NCBI GenBank assembly: GCA_963971535.1
Contig: OZ020589.1
Coordinates: 75,227,811 to 75,291,810 of the forward strand
Length of the DNA stretch: 64,000 bases
Source of the DNA: Notolepis coatsorum
Taxonomy: Eukaryota > Chordata > Actinopteri > Aulopiformes > Paralepididae
Direction of reading: 5' to 3'
Shown: in pieces, positions 36,268 to 49,297 of the stretch
How positions within the stretch are numbered: position 1 is the first letter of the stretch
Layout of the letters: every line of letters starts with the position of its first letter
The notes under the pieces: model-generated
Seen by the model: only the letters and a program-made list of their open reading frames with translations
The model's database searches: none
What the model was told of the DNA's origin: nothing
Position numbers and translations under genes: made by a program

Positions 36268-38465
36268 TGAACCCCACCATCATAGACAATTATCGTCCTG
36301 TCTCTCTTCTCTCCTTCCTTTCTAAAACACTTGAATGTGCTGTATCCAACCAACTTACTGGTTATCTCTTACAGAATGACCTCCTAGATCCTAATCAGTC
36401 AGGCTTCAGGACTGGTCATTCCACAGAGACGGCCCTCATTGCGGTCACAGAGGCTTTTCACTTAGCAAAAGCTAAAGGCCTCTCCTCTGTCCTGATTCTC
36501 CTAGACCTGTCTGCAGCCTTCGACACAGTCAACCATCAGATCCTCCTTGCGTGCCTCACAGGAATTGGAGTGGCTGGCTCTGCATTGACATGGCTGACAT
36601 CATACCTCAACGACCGCTCCTACCAAGTGTCATGGAGAGGGACCCTGTTGGCCCCTTGCAGATGGTTGTCCCCTAGGGCTCTGTCCTTGGACCCCTCCTC
36701 TTCCCCCTCTACCCCTCTATACTACATTTCTGGGTAACATTATCACGTCTCATGCCTTCTCGTATCATTGCTATGCCGATGATACTCAACTCTTCCTCTC
36801 CTTTCCTCCCCCAGATATCCACGTCTCTCGGCCTGTCTGTCCGACATCTCCGCCTGGATGACGACCAACCACCTCAAACTGAACTTAAGCTAAATAGAAT
36901 TGCTTCACCTGCCGGTCAAATCCTCCCCTCTGACCGACCTTTCCATCACAGTGGAGAATGTAGCTGTGGCCGCGTCATCGAACGCCAAGAACCGTGGTGT
37001 TGTCCTTGACGACTAGCTGAACAAGCAACGTCAGAAGGATCCGCCCCTTCCTGACAAAAGAAGCCACCCAACTCCTCGTCCAATCGACAGTCATCTCCCG
37101 CCTCGACTACTGCAATGTACTGTTTGCAGGGCTTCCGACCACTGCCACCAAGCCTCTTCAACTCATTCAGAACGCAGCCGCCCGCCTGATCTCAAACCTA
37201 CCAAAGTCAGCCCATGTCACCCCACTTCTTAGAGACCTGCACTGGCTCCCCATTGCTGCACAAATCCGCTTTAAGGCCTTCGACCTGGCATATCGTGTGG
37301 CAAAGGGAATGGTCTCTAACTACATACCCTCAAGACCCCTATGCTCTGCATCCTCTGGTCGACTGAAGACACACTTCTTCAATCAATATCTGAAATGAGA
37401 ATTTGTTTTAAATAATAATAATAGTAATAATAATAATAACCTTCTTACCTTAGTCAGTCAGAAGATCCTTAGGAACTTCTACTCATGTACAATAGAGAGC
37501 ATCCTGACCGGCAACATCACCTCCTGGTTTGGGAATAGCACTGCACAAGACCGTAGCAGACTACAAAGAGTGACACGTTCAGCCGAACGCACAATTGGAG
37601 GGGGGCTTCCCACCCTCCAGAACATTTACAACAAGCGGTGCAAGGGGAAGGCTAAGAGAATTATTAAGGACTCGAGCCACCCGAACAACTGCCTCTTTGA
37701 ACTGCTGCGGTCAGGCAAGCGATACCGGAGTCTTAAGGCGAGCACAGAAAGACTCAGAAGAAGCTTCTATCCCCAGGCCATCAGGCTGCTAAACGAACAA
37801 TAATCACTATGCAACAACCATCAAATGCACACAGCACACACACCCACACGCACACACTCACTCAAACAAACAACACACTGCAGCACCCACTCTCCACACT
37901 TTAGATCACACAAACACACTTACACTTTATATTTATTGATAAAGGATTTGCACTACAACTCGTACACCTACTGTGAATTGTACCTAAATTGCACCTCGTC
38001 CCATTTCTCCATTTCTGCCTTGCACTATATAGTATTGTATATTAGTACACTGCACAGTATTGTATATTGTATGGTAACTACGTCTATTCTGCATCGAACA
38101 TTGTACATATGTCTAAACTGAACACTGTGACCTCATTTTTTTTACTTCTAATTTTACTATGTTATTTTATTTCATACTTATCTTGTCTTGCACAGTCTCT
38201 GGAGCGCAACAGTAAGAAGCATTTTGTATAAAAGTATTCTGTACTTCTGTATGACAACTATTAAAGAAACTTGAAAACTTGAAAACTTGAACTGTCATGC
38301 ACTCTTCCTAAATATACTTACATACACTCAACATTGTAGCACTCAAGTCTGAACACTTTGATGAACATTGTTACTCAGCTGATAGAGTGGTACCCTTCCT
38401 ACTGACTTGTTGTACAACATTGTAAGTTGCTTTGGATAAAAGCGTCAGCTAAATGACAAAATATA
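36268..38465 (+). mobile_element. L2 LINE copy, 5' truncated, split by LINE-C
   Basis: 36268-36700 reads reverse transcriptase (NYRPVSLLSFLSKTLE, NQSGFRTGHSTETALI, LLDLSAAFDTVNH). 37040-37398 reads the C-terminal part in other frames (TVISRLDYCNVLFAGLP, LIQNAAARLI, LRDLHWLPIAAQIRFK, GRLKTHFFNQYLK). The L2 3' terminus (TTGCTTTGGATAAAAGCGTC, AGCTAAATGACAAAAT) appears at 38430-38465, after the LINE-C insert at 37441-38295. Several frame breaks; a dead copy. Confidence 0.88.
37441..38295 (+). mobile_element. LINE-C: Rex/CR1-type LINE end, inserted in the L2 copy
   Basis: ILTGNITSWFGNSTAQDRSR, then NIYNKRCKGKAKRIIKDSSH and RRSFYPQAIRLLNEQ with a TAA stop at 37801-37803, followed by a CA-rich 3' region. 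It ends TGTATGACAACTATTAAAGAA and (ACTTGAAA)n. A 5'-truncated but otherwise open C-terminus. Related in sequence to LINE-B. Confidence 0.87.
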
Positions 38466-39417
<952 letters not shown>

Positions 39418-39639
39418 CAATGGGCTACCACAGGAACACACACACACACTCATGCACTAAGTCGCTGACGAAATGTTCTCTGCACCTCCCATCCCGTCGT
39501 CCTTTCCCCCAAGGGCAACCGGGAGCAGACAAGGGCTGCAGTGAGCGCCACGGCCGGGGACCAATCCAAGTGCTCCTGTCCGTCTTTGTCAGGGACGACA
39601 GCGTCAGCAATCTGTTGTGCATGTTTTTCCATTGGGTTT

Positions 39640-39825
39640 ATCTTATCGGGAGGGGAAACCCTTGCGAGCACGGGGAGAACATGCAAACTCCACACAGAAA
39701 GGCCTGGGAGATACCCAAACCTGGGTAACTGGCATCATGGAAACCTGGTCCCCAAGCGGGAATCGAATCCTGGACCTTCTTACTGTGAAGCGACAGTGTT
39801 TAACCACTACACCACTGTGCCGCTT
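39640..39825 (-). mobile_element. tRNA-derived teleost SINE fragment, - strand
   Basis: On the - strand it reads GCGGCACAGTGGTGTAGTGG, then TCGCTTCACAGTAAGAAGGT, GATTCCCGCTTGGGGACC, and TGTGTGGAGTTTGCATGTTC with CTCCCCGTG. This phrase is common in teleost genomes. It is a second SINE type, distinct from the 34188 family. Confidence 0.8.
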
Positions 39826-39829
39826 TTTA

Positions 39830-40974
39830 CATACATTAAGGTAAGATGAAATCTAAGAGGAAGTGACCAAGTGGCAGCAATAAAAGTGATGAGTGGATTG
39901 TGCGTGTGTGTCATAAATTAGCATTGTGAGCAGTTGGACCAACGGGCGGTTGCCTTTCTCTGTGAATCTCATCCATGGTGTTGGTGAATAATTTGTTGCA
40001 ATACAGTCATCTCACCAACTCCCACAAGGCTTCAGTGATGTCAAAGCCTATGTGTGACCCGTTAGTTCCATACAAATGTGTCCGATGTTAAAATCTTCTC
40101 TCTCTATGAACCCTGTCATGAAGTGAATGGTAATTTGGTTAATGAAAGACACATTGGCGAATCATTATACATTAATTTAAACTCTTTGAAATTAAAAGCG
40201 TAACACACAATGAACTTTATTTGAGGCAGTTATTTGCCACCTTTGGTGCTAAAGTCATAATGCAACATCTTTTGTCAGTGACTCATTCGCACACAGTGTG
40301 AAAAGCAAAGAGTTCAAGCTATTAATCGTTTCCTTAATAGTTCAGATGGAAACATAGGTCCACAAGCATAGTGTGGATTATTTTTCACCACCAGTTTCCA
40401 GTAATCCTTGAAGTGTCTATTTTAAGATTCTGCCAGGTAACAGGTTGAAATAATGTCCCATGGGGTTTATTTTTAACACTTTATTACACCTATCTTGAAC
40501 CAGAACCTGAAAAACATTAGAGACAAATGAAAATATTTTGGAATTCAGTACAATTGTTATTTTTAAGATTCAAACACATATTGATTCCATTTCAGGACAG
40601 AAAAAGCAAAGAACGCGAAAAATATCTCTATTTTCCATTTTTACAAAAGATTTTGTGCATTGGACGAGATATATTTTAGGTTAATATTGGAAATAATATT
40701 GTAATAAAGATTGTCTCCATGCTGTTATGCCCTAAATATTATAGTTTTGCGTAAACAAGGTCAAAGGTGGAATTCTACAGAGACAAATGAACACATTTAC
40801 CCATACAATTTTGACTTCAGTGATTTATTTATTGTTAAGGTTCAAACTAAGTTATATTTTAGTACAAAAACATGTGTTGTGTTTTTCATATATGCACTGG
40901 GTATCATGGATATCTTCTCTGCTGGCACAACATTCAAGTCTTTTTTGTATTTGTATTTTGTGCCTAAACTACAC
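39830..40974. other. No gene seen
   Basis: AT-rich sequence without recognisable exon or repeat ends; an open frame at 40711-40977 has no known motif. Confidence 0.45.
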
Positions 40975-42623
40975 TAATCATGATCATCACTAGAGAGATT
41001 GTCAACTTCTATTTCTTGAATCTCCATCTCTTCCTCATCATTACAAGGCTGCGTCCCATTCCTCCCCTTGGCCCTACGGCTTGGCCCTACCCCTCGAGTC
41101 ACCCTTCAGAGCGGAGCCACAAGGGGTGAATTGCACTACGAAATGGGACAGCACTAGCACTCAGTTGTCGACAGCGTAATGACGCAACTCACCCACATGC
41201 CGACTGTTTACATTACTTACAAGCAGCTTACATCAAAAGGACCATGAAGCTTGCTCTGCATACCATGTAAATTATAACGAATGTCTTCAGTGTTTATGCT
41301 TGTAAAAAGGTTTTTGGTATCAAACTCTTGACATTTTGTGTTGTTATTTTATAGCACAAGTTTAATCAAATGTTAGTCAGGTTCTTTACCGTATGTCAGT
41401 CAAACAGAAAATGGGTGAGACAATAATAAAGCATATACAGTAATACTACATGGTATTGCATGGTACTACATGGCAGTATAGCGTACTTCATGATACAACA
41501 GAATATGGCCATGGTAGTACAGGGTACAACATGGTATTGTCAAGTCAAGTCAAGTCAAGAGTTTTATTTGTCACGGCATACAAGCATACAGTGAAATGCG
41601 GGTAGTCATGCCCGCAGCGATTGTGCAATAATACAAGTAATAAAAATAAGAATAAGACATAGAATGAGACATAACAGGTATAATGTACATAAAGTTTACA
41701 AAAAGCATGGTAAAGACATGCTAAGGTCCTGCGATAGTGCAATACAGTGATAGCTACGGATGAGGCACTGAGTCTTATGTACACTACTATACAATACTAT
41801 ACAATATATAGTTATACTATATATCCTTATGCTATCTTGCTATATCCATCTATTTACTATACAAGAACCACTCCCGTTCTTTTTTTAAAGTTACCTTTTC
41901 ATTGTGTAAAGTGACCGTTTAGTGTGTGAGTGTGCAGCGTGTGTGTGTTTGTGCTAAAGTGTCTGTTAGTGTGTGAGCGTTTACAGTATGTGTGTTGTGT
42001 GTGTGCTCATGTGTGCTTGTGTGTGGAGAGTTCAGTGTTCAAGATTCTGATGGCCTGGGGGAAGAAGCTGAGCCGAAGTCTCTCTGTCCTAGTTACTGGT
42101 GTGCACAGGCGTTTGCCTGACCGCAGCAGCTTGAACAGGCTGTTGTTGGGGTGGTGAAGGTCTTTCATTATTCTGCAGGCTCTAGATTTGCACCTCTTGT
42201 TATATAAGACCTGCAGGGGTGGTAGTGCAATACCCGTAGTATGCTCAGCTGAGCGCACCACTCTCTGTAGGGCCTTGCTGTTTCCATACCAGGCAGTGAT
42301 GTTTCCAGTCAAGATGCTCTCTACAGCTCCGGAGTAGAAGGACTGGAGTATCTTCCCCGATACTCTGAACTTCCTTAACTGTCTCAGGTGGTAGAGGCGC
42401 TGCTTCGTGTGTTGTCCATGTCAGGTCCTCTGAGATGTGGACCCCCAGGTACTTAAAGCTGCTCACCCTGTCCACGGTAGCCCTGTTTATCCACAGTGGT
42501 GTGTGTGTCCCCTGCTGTGTTCTCCTAAAATCCACGATCAGCTCCTTGGTTTTACCAATGTTCAGGAGCAGGCTGTTGTCCTGACAGGCTGTTGTCCTGA
42601 CACGAGAAGGCCTCCTCAGCCCC

Positions 42624-43692
42624 AGTGTAATAGTGTAATAGTGTAATAGTGTAATAGTGTGTAATAGTGTAATAGTGTGTAATAGTGTAATAGTGTGCTA
42701 GTGTAATAGTGTAATAGTGTGTAAGTGTGTAATAGTGTGTAATAGTGTGCTAGTGTAATAGTGTGCTAGTGTGTAATAGTGTAATAGTGTAATAACACTA
42801 TTACACTATTACACTATTACACACTATTACACTATTACACACTATTACACTATTACACACTATTACACTATTACACTATTACACTATTACACACTATTAC
42901 ACTATTACACTATTACACACTATTACACAAAATTACACTATTACACACTATTACACTATTACATACTATTACACTATTACACAATATTACACTATTACAC
43001 ACTATTACACTATTACACTATTACACACCATTACACTATTACACTGGCACACTATTACACACTATTACACTATTACACTATTACACACTATTACACTATT
43101 ACACACTATTACACTATTACACACTATTACACTATTACACTATTACACACCATTACACTATTACACTAGCACACTATTACACTATTACACACTATTACAC
43201 TATTACACTATTACACACTATTACACTATTACACTATTACACACTATTACACAAAATTACACTATTACACTATTACACACTATTACACTAGCACACTATT
43301 ACACTATTACACACTATTACACAACATCACACTATTACACTATTACACACTATTACACTATTACACTATTACACACCATTACACTATTACACTAGCACAC
43401 TATTACACTATTACACATGATTACACACTATTACACTATTACACACTATTACACTATTACACACTATTACACACTATTACACTATTACACTAGCACACTA
43501 TTACACACTATTACACTAGCACACTATTACACACTATTACACTATTACACTATTACACACTATTACACTATTACACACTATTACACTATTACACACTATT
43601 ACACTATTACACTATTACACACTATTACAGTATTACAGTATTACACACTATTACACTATTACACTATTACACACTATTACACTATTACACAA
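42624..43692. repeat. Palindromic satellite: (AGTGTAAT)n facing (ATTACACT)n
   Basis: From 42624 to 42790 the + strand is AGTGTAAT/AGTGTGTAAT units. At 42791-42794 it turns and continues to 43692 as the reverse complement (ACTATTACAC units). The turning point GTAATAGTGT-AATA-ACACTATTAC is a perfect palindrome with a 4-base centre, so at least ~165 bp can fold back on the much longer right arm. Confidence 0.95.
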
Positions 43693-43721
43693 AATGTGCA
43701 CATTTTAGTTTTTCATTTTAG

Positions 43722-44249
43722 GTATTTTGTGGTACTTAGTGGTATATTTCCAGGCACTTTGGGGTATTTTGGGATATGTTGGGGTACATTGGGGTATTTT
43801 GGGGTATTTTAGGGTACTTTGGAGTATTTTGGGGTATTTTCTGGTACTCTGGGGTATTTTGGGGTATACTTTGGGGTATTTTGGGGTATTTTGGGGTACT
43901 TTGGGGTATTTTGGGGTATGTTCTGGTATTTTCTGGTACTTTGGGGTATACTTTGGGGTACTTTGGGGTTATTTTGGGGTATTTTCTGGTATTTTCTGGT
44001 ACTTTGGGGTATACTTTGGGGTATTTCATGGTATTTGGGGTATTTTGGGGTATTTTCTGGTATTTTCTGGTACTTTGGGGAATACTTTGGGGTATTTTAG
44101 GGTATTTTGGGGTATTTTCTGGTACTTTGGGGTATTTTGGGTTATACTTTGGGGTATTTTGGGGTATTTTGGGGTATTTTCTGGTATTTTGGGGTATACT
44201 TTGGCGTATTTTGGGGTATTTTGGGGTATTTTCTGGTACTTTGGGGTGA
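43722..44249. repeat. G-rich ~10-bp satellite (GGGGTATTTT)n
   Basis: About 50 units of GGGGTATTTT with interspersed GGGGTACTTT and TCTGGTATTT. Long open frames on both strands (Gly/Phe/Tyr-rich on +, Lys/Tyr/Pro-rich on -) exist only because the unit lacks stops. Confidence 0.95.
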
Positions 44250-44728
44250 TTAGTAGGACCCCCACTGGGTGCACCGAACCGCACGTAGAAGGAGTTGAGT
44301 TGGTCCGCGAGAGAGGCGTCGGCACTCCCGATTGAGGGGGAGCTGACTTTGTAGTCAGTTACCATCCGTAGTCCTCGCCATAAACCTCTTGTGTCGTTCT
44401 TGGCCATTTGTGCCTCCATCTTGCCAGCATATGTCCTCTTAGCAAGCTTTACGGCCTTGCGCAGAGTATAGACTGTAGCCTTATACTCATCCATATTTCC
44501 TGACGCTCTGCCTAGGTTATAAGCAGTGGTGCGAGCATTCAGGGCCACTCGGATAGAATTGTCAACCCACGGTTTCTGGTTCGGGAAGATCCGAACCATT
44601 TTCGTGGGTACAATGCTATAGGCTAGTGATGTTATGAAACTGACAACAACATCAGCAAACTCACTGACGTCACTGGAGCTCGCCTGAAGCAGGTTAACCT
44701 ATTGCAGGTTAATACATGTCATAAATGT

Positions 44729-44872
44729 TATGATGAATTGAAAATGGGGGACCCTGATGTAAACAAGACGAAAGTCTTTCTCTGGTCTGCATCCCCTTAA
44801 CAATTGTGTGTAATGATCCGTACTGTATTGTACCCATTCTGCAATCTGTTAATACAATTTCCAATCAATCAA
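44729..44872 (+). mobile_element. LINE-A 3' tail, + strand
   Basis: GATGAATTGAAAATGGGGGA then AACAAGACGAAAGTCTTTCT, CCATTCTGCAATCTGTTAAT and CAATCAATCAAT: reverse of the 15013-15170 segment. Confidence 0.88.
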
Positions 44873-45626
44873 TCCCATATAGGCGAAGCGAAACGCTACA
44901 CCAGTAATCATATAACTAGGGTTATAGGGTTATAGGATAACCACCGGTCATGACAAACCAATTACATAATCCAACATATGTGTAAAAAACCAACATATTC
45001 CAGTTGACTGTATATTTTTTTAATGATTCGTTAAGAAGAAATCAATACTTCCATTTGTCTAAATTACTGGTACCGCTCGGCCATTTTCTTTTTCTTTAGA
45101 TTTGCGAAAGGTTTGCAGTGCATTCTGGGAAATACCATCTCTCCCTTGAAATCGAGCCTGCATCTTGGTGGACTCCGTTTGTAGGGCCATTTGGAGGGCT
45201 GAAACGTCACTACCCCTTGATCCAAAGTGAAATGGGACACCCCTACACTTCGCGGGAATGCGCAAAATGGAGCCGTAGGGCCAAGGGGAGAATTGGCACG
45301 CAGCATTGTACTCTCCATCCTCCTCATTCAAGTTATTATTTGTGTAATCTTCCTCCTTATCAAGAGCTTTTTGCTCTTCTGACTCCACTTTCTGGGCCAG
45401 TACCTCAACAAGAGAAGGAGGGAGGATGGGTCCAACCGTCTAGACAGGCTCTAACACCCCCTCATCCATTGTCTTTTCCCAGTCCATACTTTGATCATAG
45501 GGTTTGGGCCTCTTGAATATTGGCTGGTCTGCTCTTTTGTAGCAGGCAACTTTGAAATTGGCTCGCTGTAAATGTGGGATGAGACAGACCTTGGGAGGAG
45601 GCCAAGGTCTACTTTGGAGTTTGCAT

Positions 45627-47362
45627 CCAGGGCCCTCATTCATCAACGTGTTCTATGCACAGATCTGTGCTTACCCTGTGCGTACGATCATTTCTAAGCA
45701 AAGAGTGGGATTCATCAATTTCGATTTGAACTTGACTCCGTGCTTACATCTACGCACAGGTCAGACCAGGCGTACCTGGCGCCCAGTGGTAGAATATATT
45801 ATTACAACAAGGAAATGAGCTTCTGTGCATAATAACACTGGCATGTTCTGTACGAACCGTAGTTCATTATAGTTCATTGTAAAATAGCAACAGTAGTGTA
45901 ATTATGGTCAAAACCCTATAAATAGCATTTGGAATAATAGATCTTTCTCTCAGAATGAATGCAGCATGGTTTATATAGCGTTATCGGCATGGCTACTGAC
46001 TGACTGCGCTCCGCGTAGCTTGATTGATTGATTGATTGAAAAGTTTATTAACAGATTGCAGAATGGGTACAGTACAGTACAGCTCAGTACATACAATTGT
46101 TAATTGGGGATGCAGACCAACTTTCGTCTTGTTTACATCAGGGTCCCCCATTTTCAATTCATCATAAATCATAAAGCTCAACTCGTTATTATTTTGCGCA
46201 GACCGCAGAAACACGGGAACGTTTTGATTATATTTAAAAGGCTTTACGTTAAACGAAACAAGTGGAATTTCGAAGCTGTAAGCAGAATACAAGTCATATG
46301 AATATAGTGTTCTTCCCCCTTTTTACTGTATAAGAAAGAATAGAAAACGCATTGCAATGACACCAGATAGTGGACAGACTATGTATATGATGGGATTCAA
46401 GTTCGCGTTTTTGTTGATCATAGGCATGCTGTCAGAGTATGATATCAGAACATTTGTCGTCACAGATCATGTCCTAATAGAACATAGGCTATGGCATGGA
46501 TCGTGATATTGTGTGGACTGTTATTATTACTGTCTGTACCGGTACCACCCATTGTGACAACAGCCTTGTGAGTCCCGCACACAAACATGATGGAATTCAA
46601 GTTCATGTATTGAAAGGCAGGCTACATCATACATGCAGTGAGATTCATTGCTACCCAATACTGACATCAAAATAGATTGTAGTATGCCTCTAGAAATCAT
46701 ATGCAGCAGGTAGAAAATTGACGGGAGATCCATCGCGATTTGGAATCAAATTGAGGAGAACTTTAATCCCTGGGTATTAATCAAACAACACGGGAAAAGG
46801 CAGTCATATTCCAGCGCGGTCTTTATTAGCCGACAACAAAATAGATGCCTCTAAAAATCATATAGCCAATCGAACACAACTAATAAAGGCATTCATATTA
46901 CAGCACGGTTATAATGACACACAACCAACGCCAAACAGTGGTCAACGAACGGTCTTTATTAGTATTTTGAGCTGTCCAGGCAGAATTGCAGCAATGGTCT
47001 TAGGGAGCCGTTGATATATGACATCACCGTTTACAAATCCGCCTTTTATTTATCCCATAATACGCGATAGTGTCTTCTTGGTTCGACAGCAGTGAATTCT
47101 CCGTGGAGTTTCTCAGAGCTCCGCTCGGGTCAGTCCATTATTTCACATCCCATGGGGGGTGTTTCCTCACTTTCATGACCATATATGGATAATCATGCAC
47201 GAGCATTGACGGTAGAACAAAGTTCTACGGAGGAGCATAGAGCCTGCGTACGCACAGTGTGATGAATCCCGACTTCCCTGTGCGTACACTAGTTCTACAT
47301 TCCGTGCTTACGTGTGGAAATAGGTCATGTTCTACGCACAAATTGATGAATGAGGGCCCTGG
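45627..47362. mobile_element. 1.7 kb DNA transposon with perfect 20-bp inverted ends
   Basis: CCAGGGCCCTCATTCATCAA at 45627-45646 has its exact complement at 47343-47362; further similarity continues inward (GTTCTATGCACA against TTCTACGCACA). The wording GGGCCCTCATTCATCAA resembles fish PIF/Harbinger ends. No transposase was seen; it hosts a LINE-A tail at 46020. It splits family B just after MLQDMVGADK. Confidence 0.85.
46020..46166 (-). mobile_element. LINE-A 3' tail, - strand
   Basis: TTGATTGATTGATTGATTGA then GCAGAATGGGTACAGTACAG and GGGTCCCCCATTTTCAATTC; same family as the 30724 copy. Confidence 0.9.
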
Positions 47363-47619
47363 ACTTTATCAGCACCCACCATGTCCTGCAGCATCTCGGC
47401 TCGCACAGCATCAACTGACTTCATCCGACAATGGCCATCCATAATGCATGTGAAGGAATCCATCTCCTGTTGGAGCTCATCTGTTACCAGCGACAATGCG
47501 CCAATCTGACTAAAAGCCTTCTGGAACCTAGGGTTGTTCTGCAGCTTCTTCAAGGGATTCACCCGTCCCTTGCCTTTGAAAGCACTGGTACATTCATCCC
47601 CAGAAAAGACATACGTAGT

Positions 47620-48247
47620 GTTACGGTCTGGTAGGTGTGTTGGACCCAGGTGCGGTGTAGAACAGATAAGATGATAGGCAGGTGTTGATTTTCAAAACAA
47701 TGAGCTACTCTTTATTTGGAGTAGAGAATGAATAAACATATGATGGGAGAAATGTCTGTCTCCAAAAAGCATTAGATAAACTTCACAAATAATGAAGTAA
47801 ACTATACAATAAAATGGGGAAAATAAAGGGAAGACAACAAGGTCTCCAAAATAGATAGTAAACTCGTCTAACGACGATGCTGCATATACACACACGTAAA
47901 CATAACTTTCAATTACTGATCACTTCGGTACGACGGCTAAGACACATAGCGAATGTACTTATTCCAAAAACTGATTTGACACGACAGTCAAAGAGACATG
48001 AACACGAACAAGCTTATCCTCTGTGGCAAGGAGCAATAAGGCTTCAGCAAGAATGCAACTACTTACGGCAAAGGTTCAGTGATCGGCTAACGATCTGACT
48101 AGTAGTAGTAACCAGGAAGAACATATAAAGCCAATTTAACTATACACACCAGGTACCAATTAGAGCAATCAGGGCAGAAAGACAGGTAATTACCATTGGG
48201 CAATGCCAGCGCTTTTGCTCCCAGATCAGAGCAAAACCCCAAACGCA
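47620..48247 (-). mobile_element. 628-bp LTR-like insertion in family B
   Basis: Flanked by ACGTAGT at 47613-47619 and 48248-48254. On the - strand it starts TGCGTTTGGGGTTTTGC, has CTCCAAATAAAGAGTAGCTC near the end (AATAAA) and finishes ACCAGACCGTAAC. Length, polyadenylation signal and lack of coding fit a solo LTR fossil. The 7-bp duplication and non-CA end are unusual for one, so the class is open. Confidence 0.6.
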
Positions 48248-49194
48248 ACGTAGTATCCCAGCAGAGTGTTGCAGTACTCAGAGCCCAGAGACTCAGGCAG
48301 TTCGGACACATTTATTAGCTTGTGATGCATTCCAGTGCCGTGGTCAAGGTATATGGAGATGTTGGTCATGCTGGCATGGTAGAGGAGGATCATCAGTATG
48401 GGTGTGTCACCACGCTGGATTTGTACCCCCACTTGACAGCCTGGTGGAGGTACAAGACGCCACGGCTGTTTGTCTCCTGCTGGTTTGACCGCTGGGCATG
48501 GATGTCAGAAGCCTGGACCTGTAATGAATGAAGAAGAACCCAAATACCCAGTGTATGACTTAAAATAAGTCCATAGTCCCATTCAATTTAGCCTCTCCTG
48601 TGCTTTGATAGAGTCTGGCTGGTAGCAACCTGTGGAGAAGACAAAGTGGTGTGTAGACACCTGAATATGTCTGACAATAATTCAATGTGTCCATGGCCGG
48701 ACTGGGGAAATAATTCATACCGGGAGATATAGCGCGAAATATAGCCCCAATCAGGCCACTTTTTAAGCGGGGGGTCTGGGGGTCCCCCACCAGGAATTTT
48801 TTTGTTACAAAGACTTAATTTCCTGCATTCTGGTGAATTTTAGTGCATGTGAATCACAAACTAATGAGCCAACAATTGCTTAGTACAATGTACTGTTATG
48901 GACCTCAAATAACACTGTTGTGGCCAGTGGTGCAGTCGTAATATGGGAACTGGTAACACGCCACGCACGTGCGCGCCGGACCGCCGGTACGTGCATGCGC
49001 ACAGAACAGATTTTTTTTTTTTTTTTTTTTGAAATAGCGAAGCTGAAAAAGGTAGCAGGAACATTAGAACAGAGAACATTAGAACATATACAATTAGTCA
49101 ACTGAATGCTTTGTATCTTGTTTGCTAATTCAGGTTAAAGACAGCCGATTTAACCAGCATATTAAGAGAGCAAGACTGTCTATCTGGTGTATGT

Positions 49195-49297
49195 TATGAT
49201 GAATTGAAAATGGGGGACCCTGATGTAAACAAGACGAAAGTCTTGGTCTGCATCCCCTTAACAATTGTATGCATGTATTGAGCTGTACTGTACTGTA
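49195..49297 (+). mobile_element. LINE-A 3' tail fragment, + strand
   Basis: TATGATGAATTGAAAATGGG, AACAAGACGAAAGTCTTGGT and GCATCCCCTTAACAATTG as in LINE-A. It ends early at GTACTGTACCCGGGCG, without the TCAA tail. Confidence 0.8.

Larger units (their letters stand above)
41540..44700 (-). mobile_element. LINE-B copy whose middle is replaced by satellite arrays
   Basis: The 5' part, 44700-44252, reads SLAYSIVPTKMVRIFPNQ, KPWVDNSIRVALNARTTAY and NDTRGLWRGLRMVTDYK (linker between endonuclease and reverse transcriptase). The 3' part, 42627-42010, reads NIGKTKELIVDFRR-type sequence, VSSFKYLGVHISED, NITAWYGNSKALQR, NKRCKSRACRIMKDLHHP and SFFPQAIRILNTELS, then a 3' region ending AAATAAAACTC(TTGAC)n at 41540. 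The reverse transcriptase core that should lie between is absent; instead there are 1.6 kb of tandem arrays (42624-44249). Confidence 0.85.
41047..45304. mobile_element. TIR DNA transposon (hAT- or PIF-like) inserted in the family B gene end
   Basis: The left end GGCTGCGTCCCATTCCTCCC plus CTTGGCCCTACGGCT matches the reverse complement of 45270-45304 (GCTGCGTGCCAATTCTCCCC plus CTTGGCCCTACGGCT) at about 30 of 35 positions. Flanking protein pieces of family B resume on both sides. No transposase was seen, and the target duplication is not clear. It hosts LINE-B (41540-44700) and a LINE-A tail (44729-44872). Confidence 0.72.

Noticed and set aside
43736-44599. 287-aa - strand frame and Gly/Phe/Tyr-rich + strand frames resembling a membrane protein
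   Set aside because: The repeat part is a stop-free G-rich satellite; only its first ~110 codons (from 44599) are real LINE-B coding sequence.
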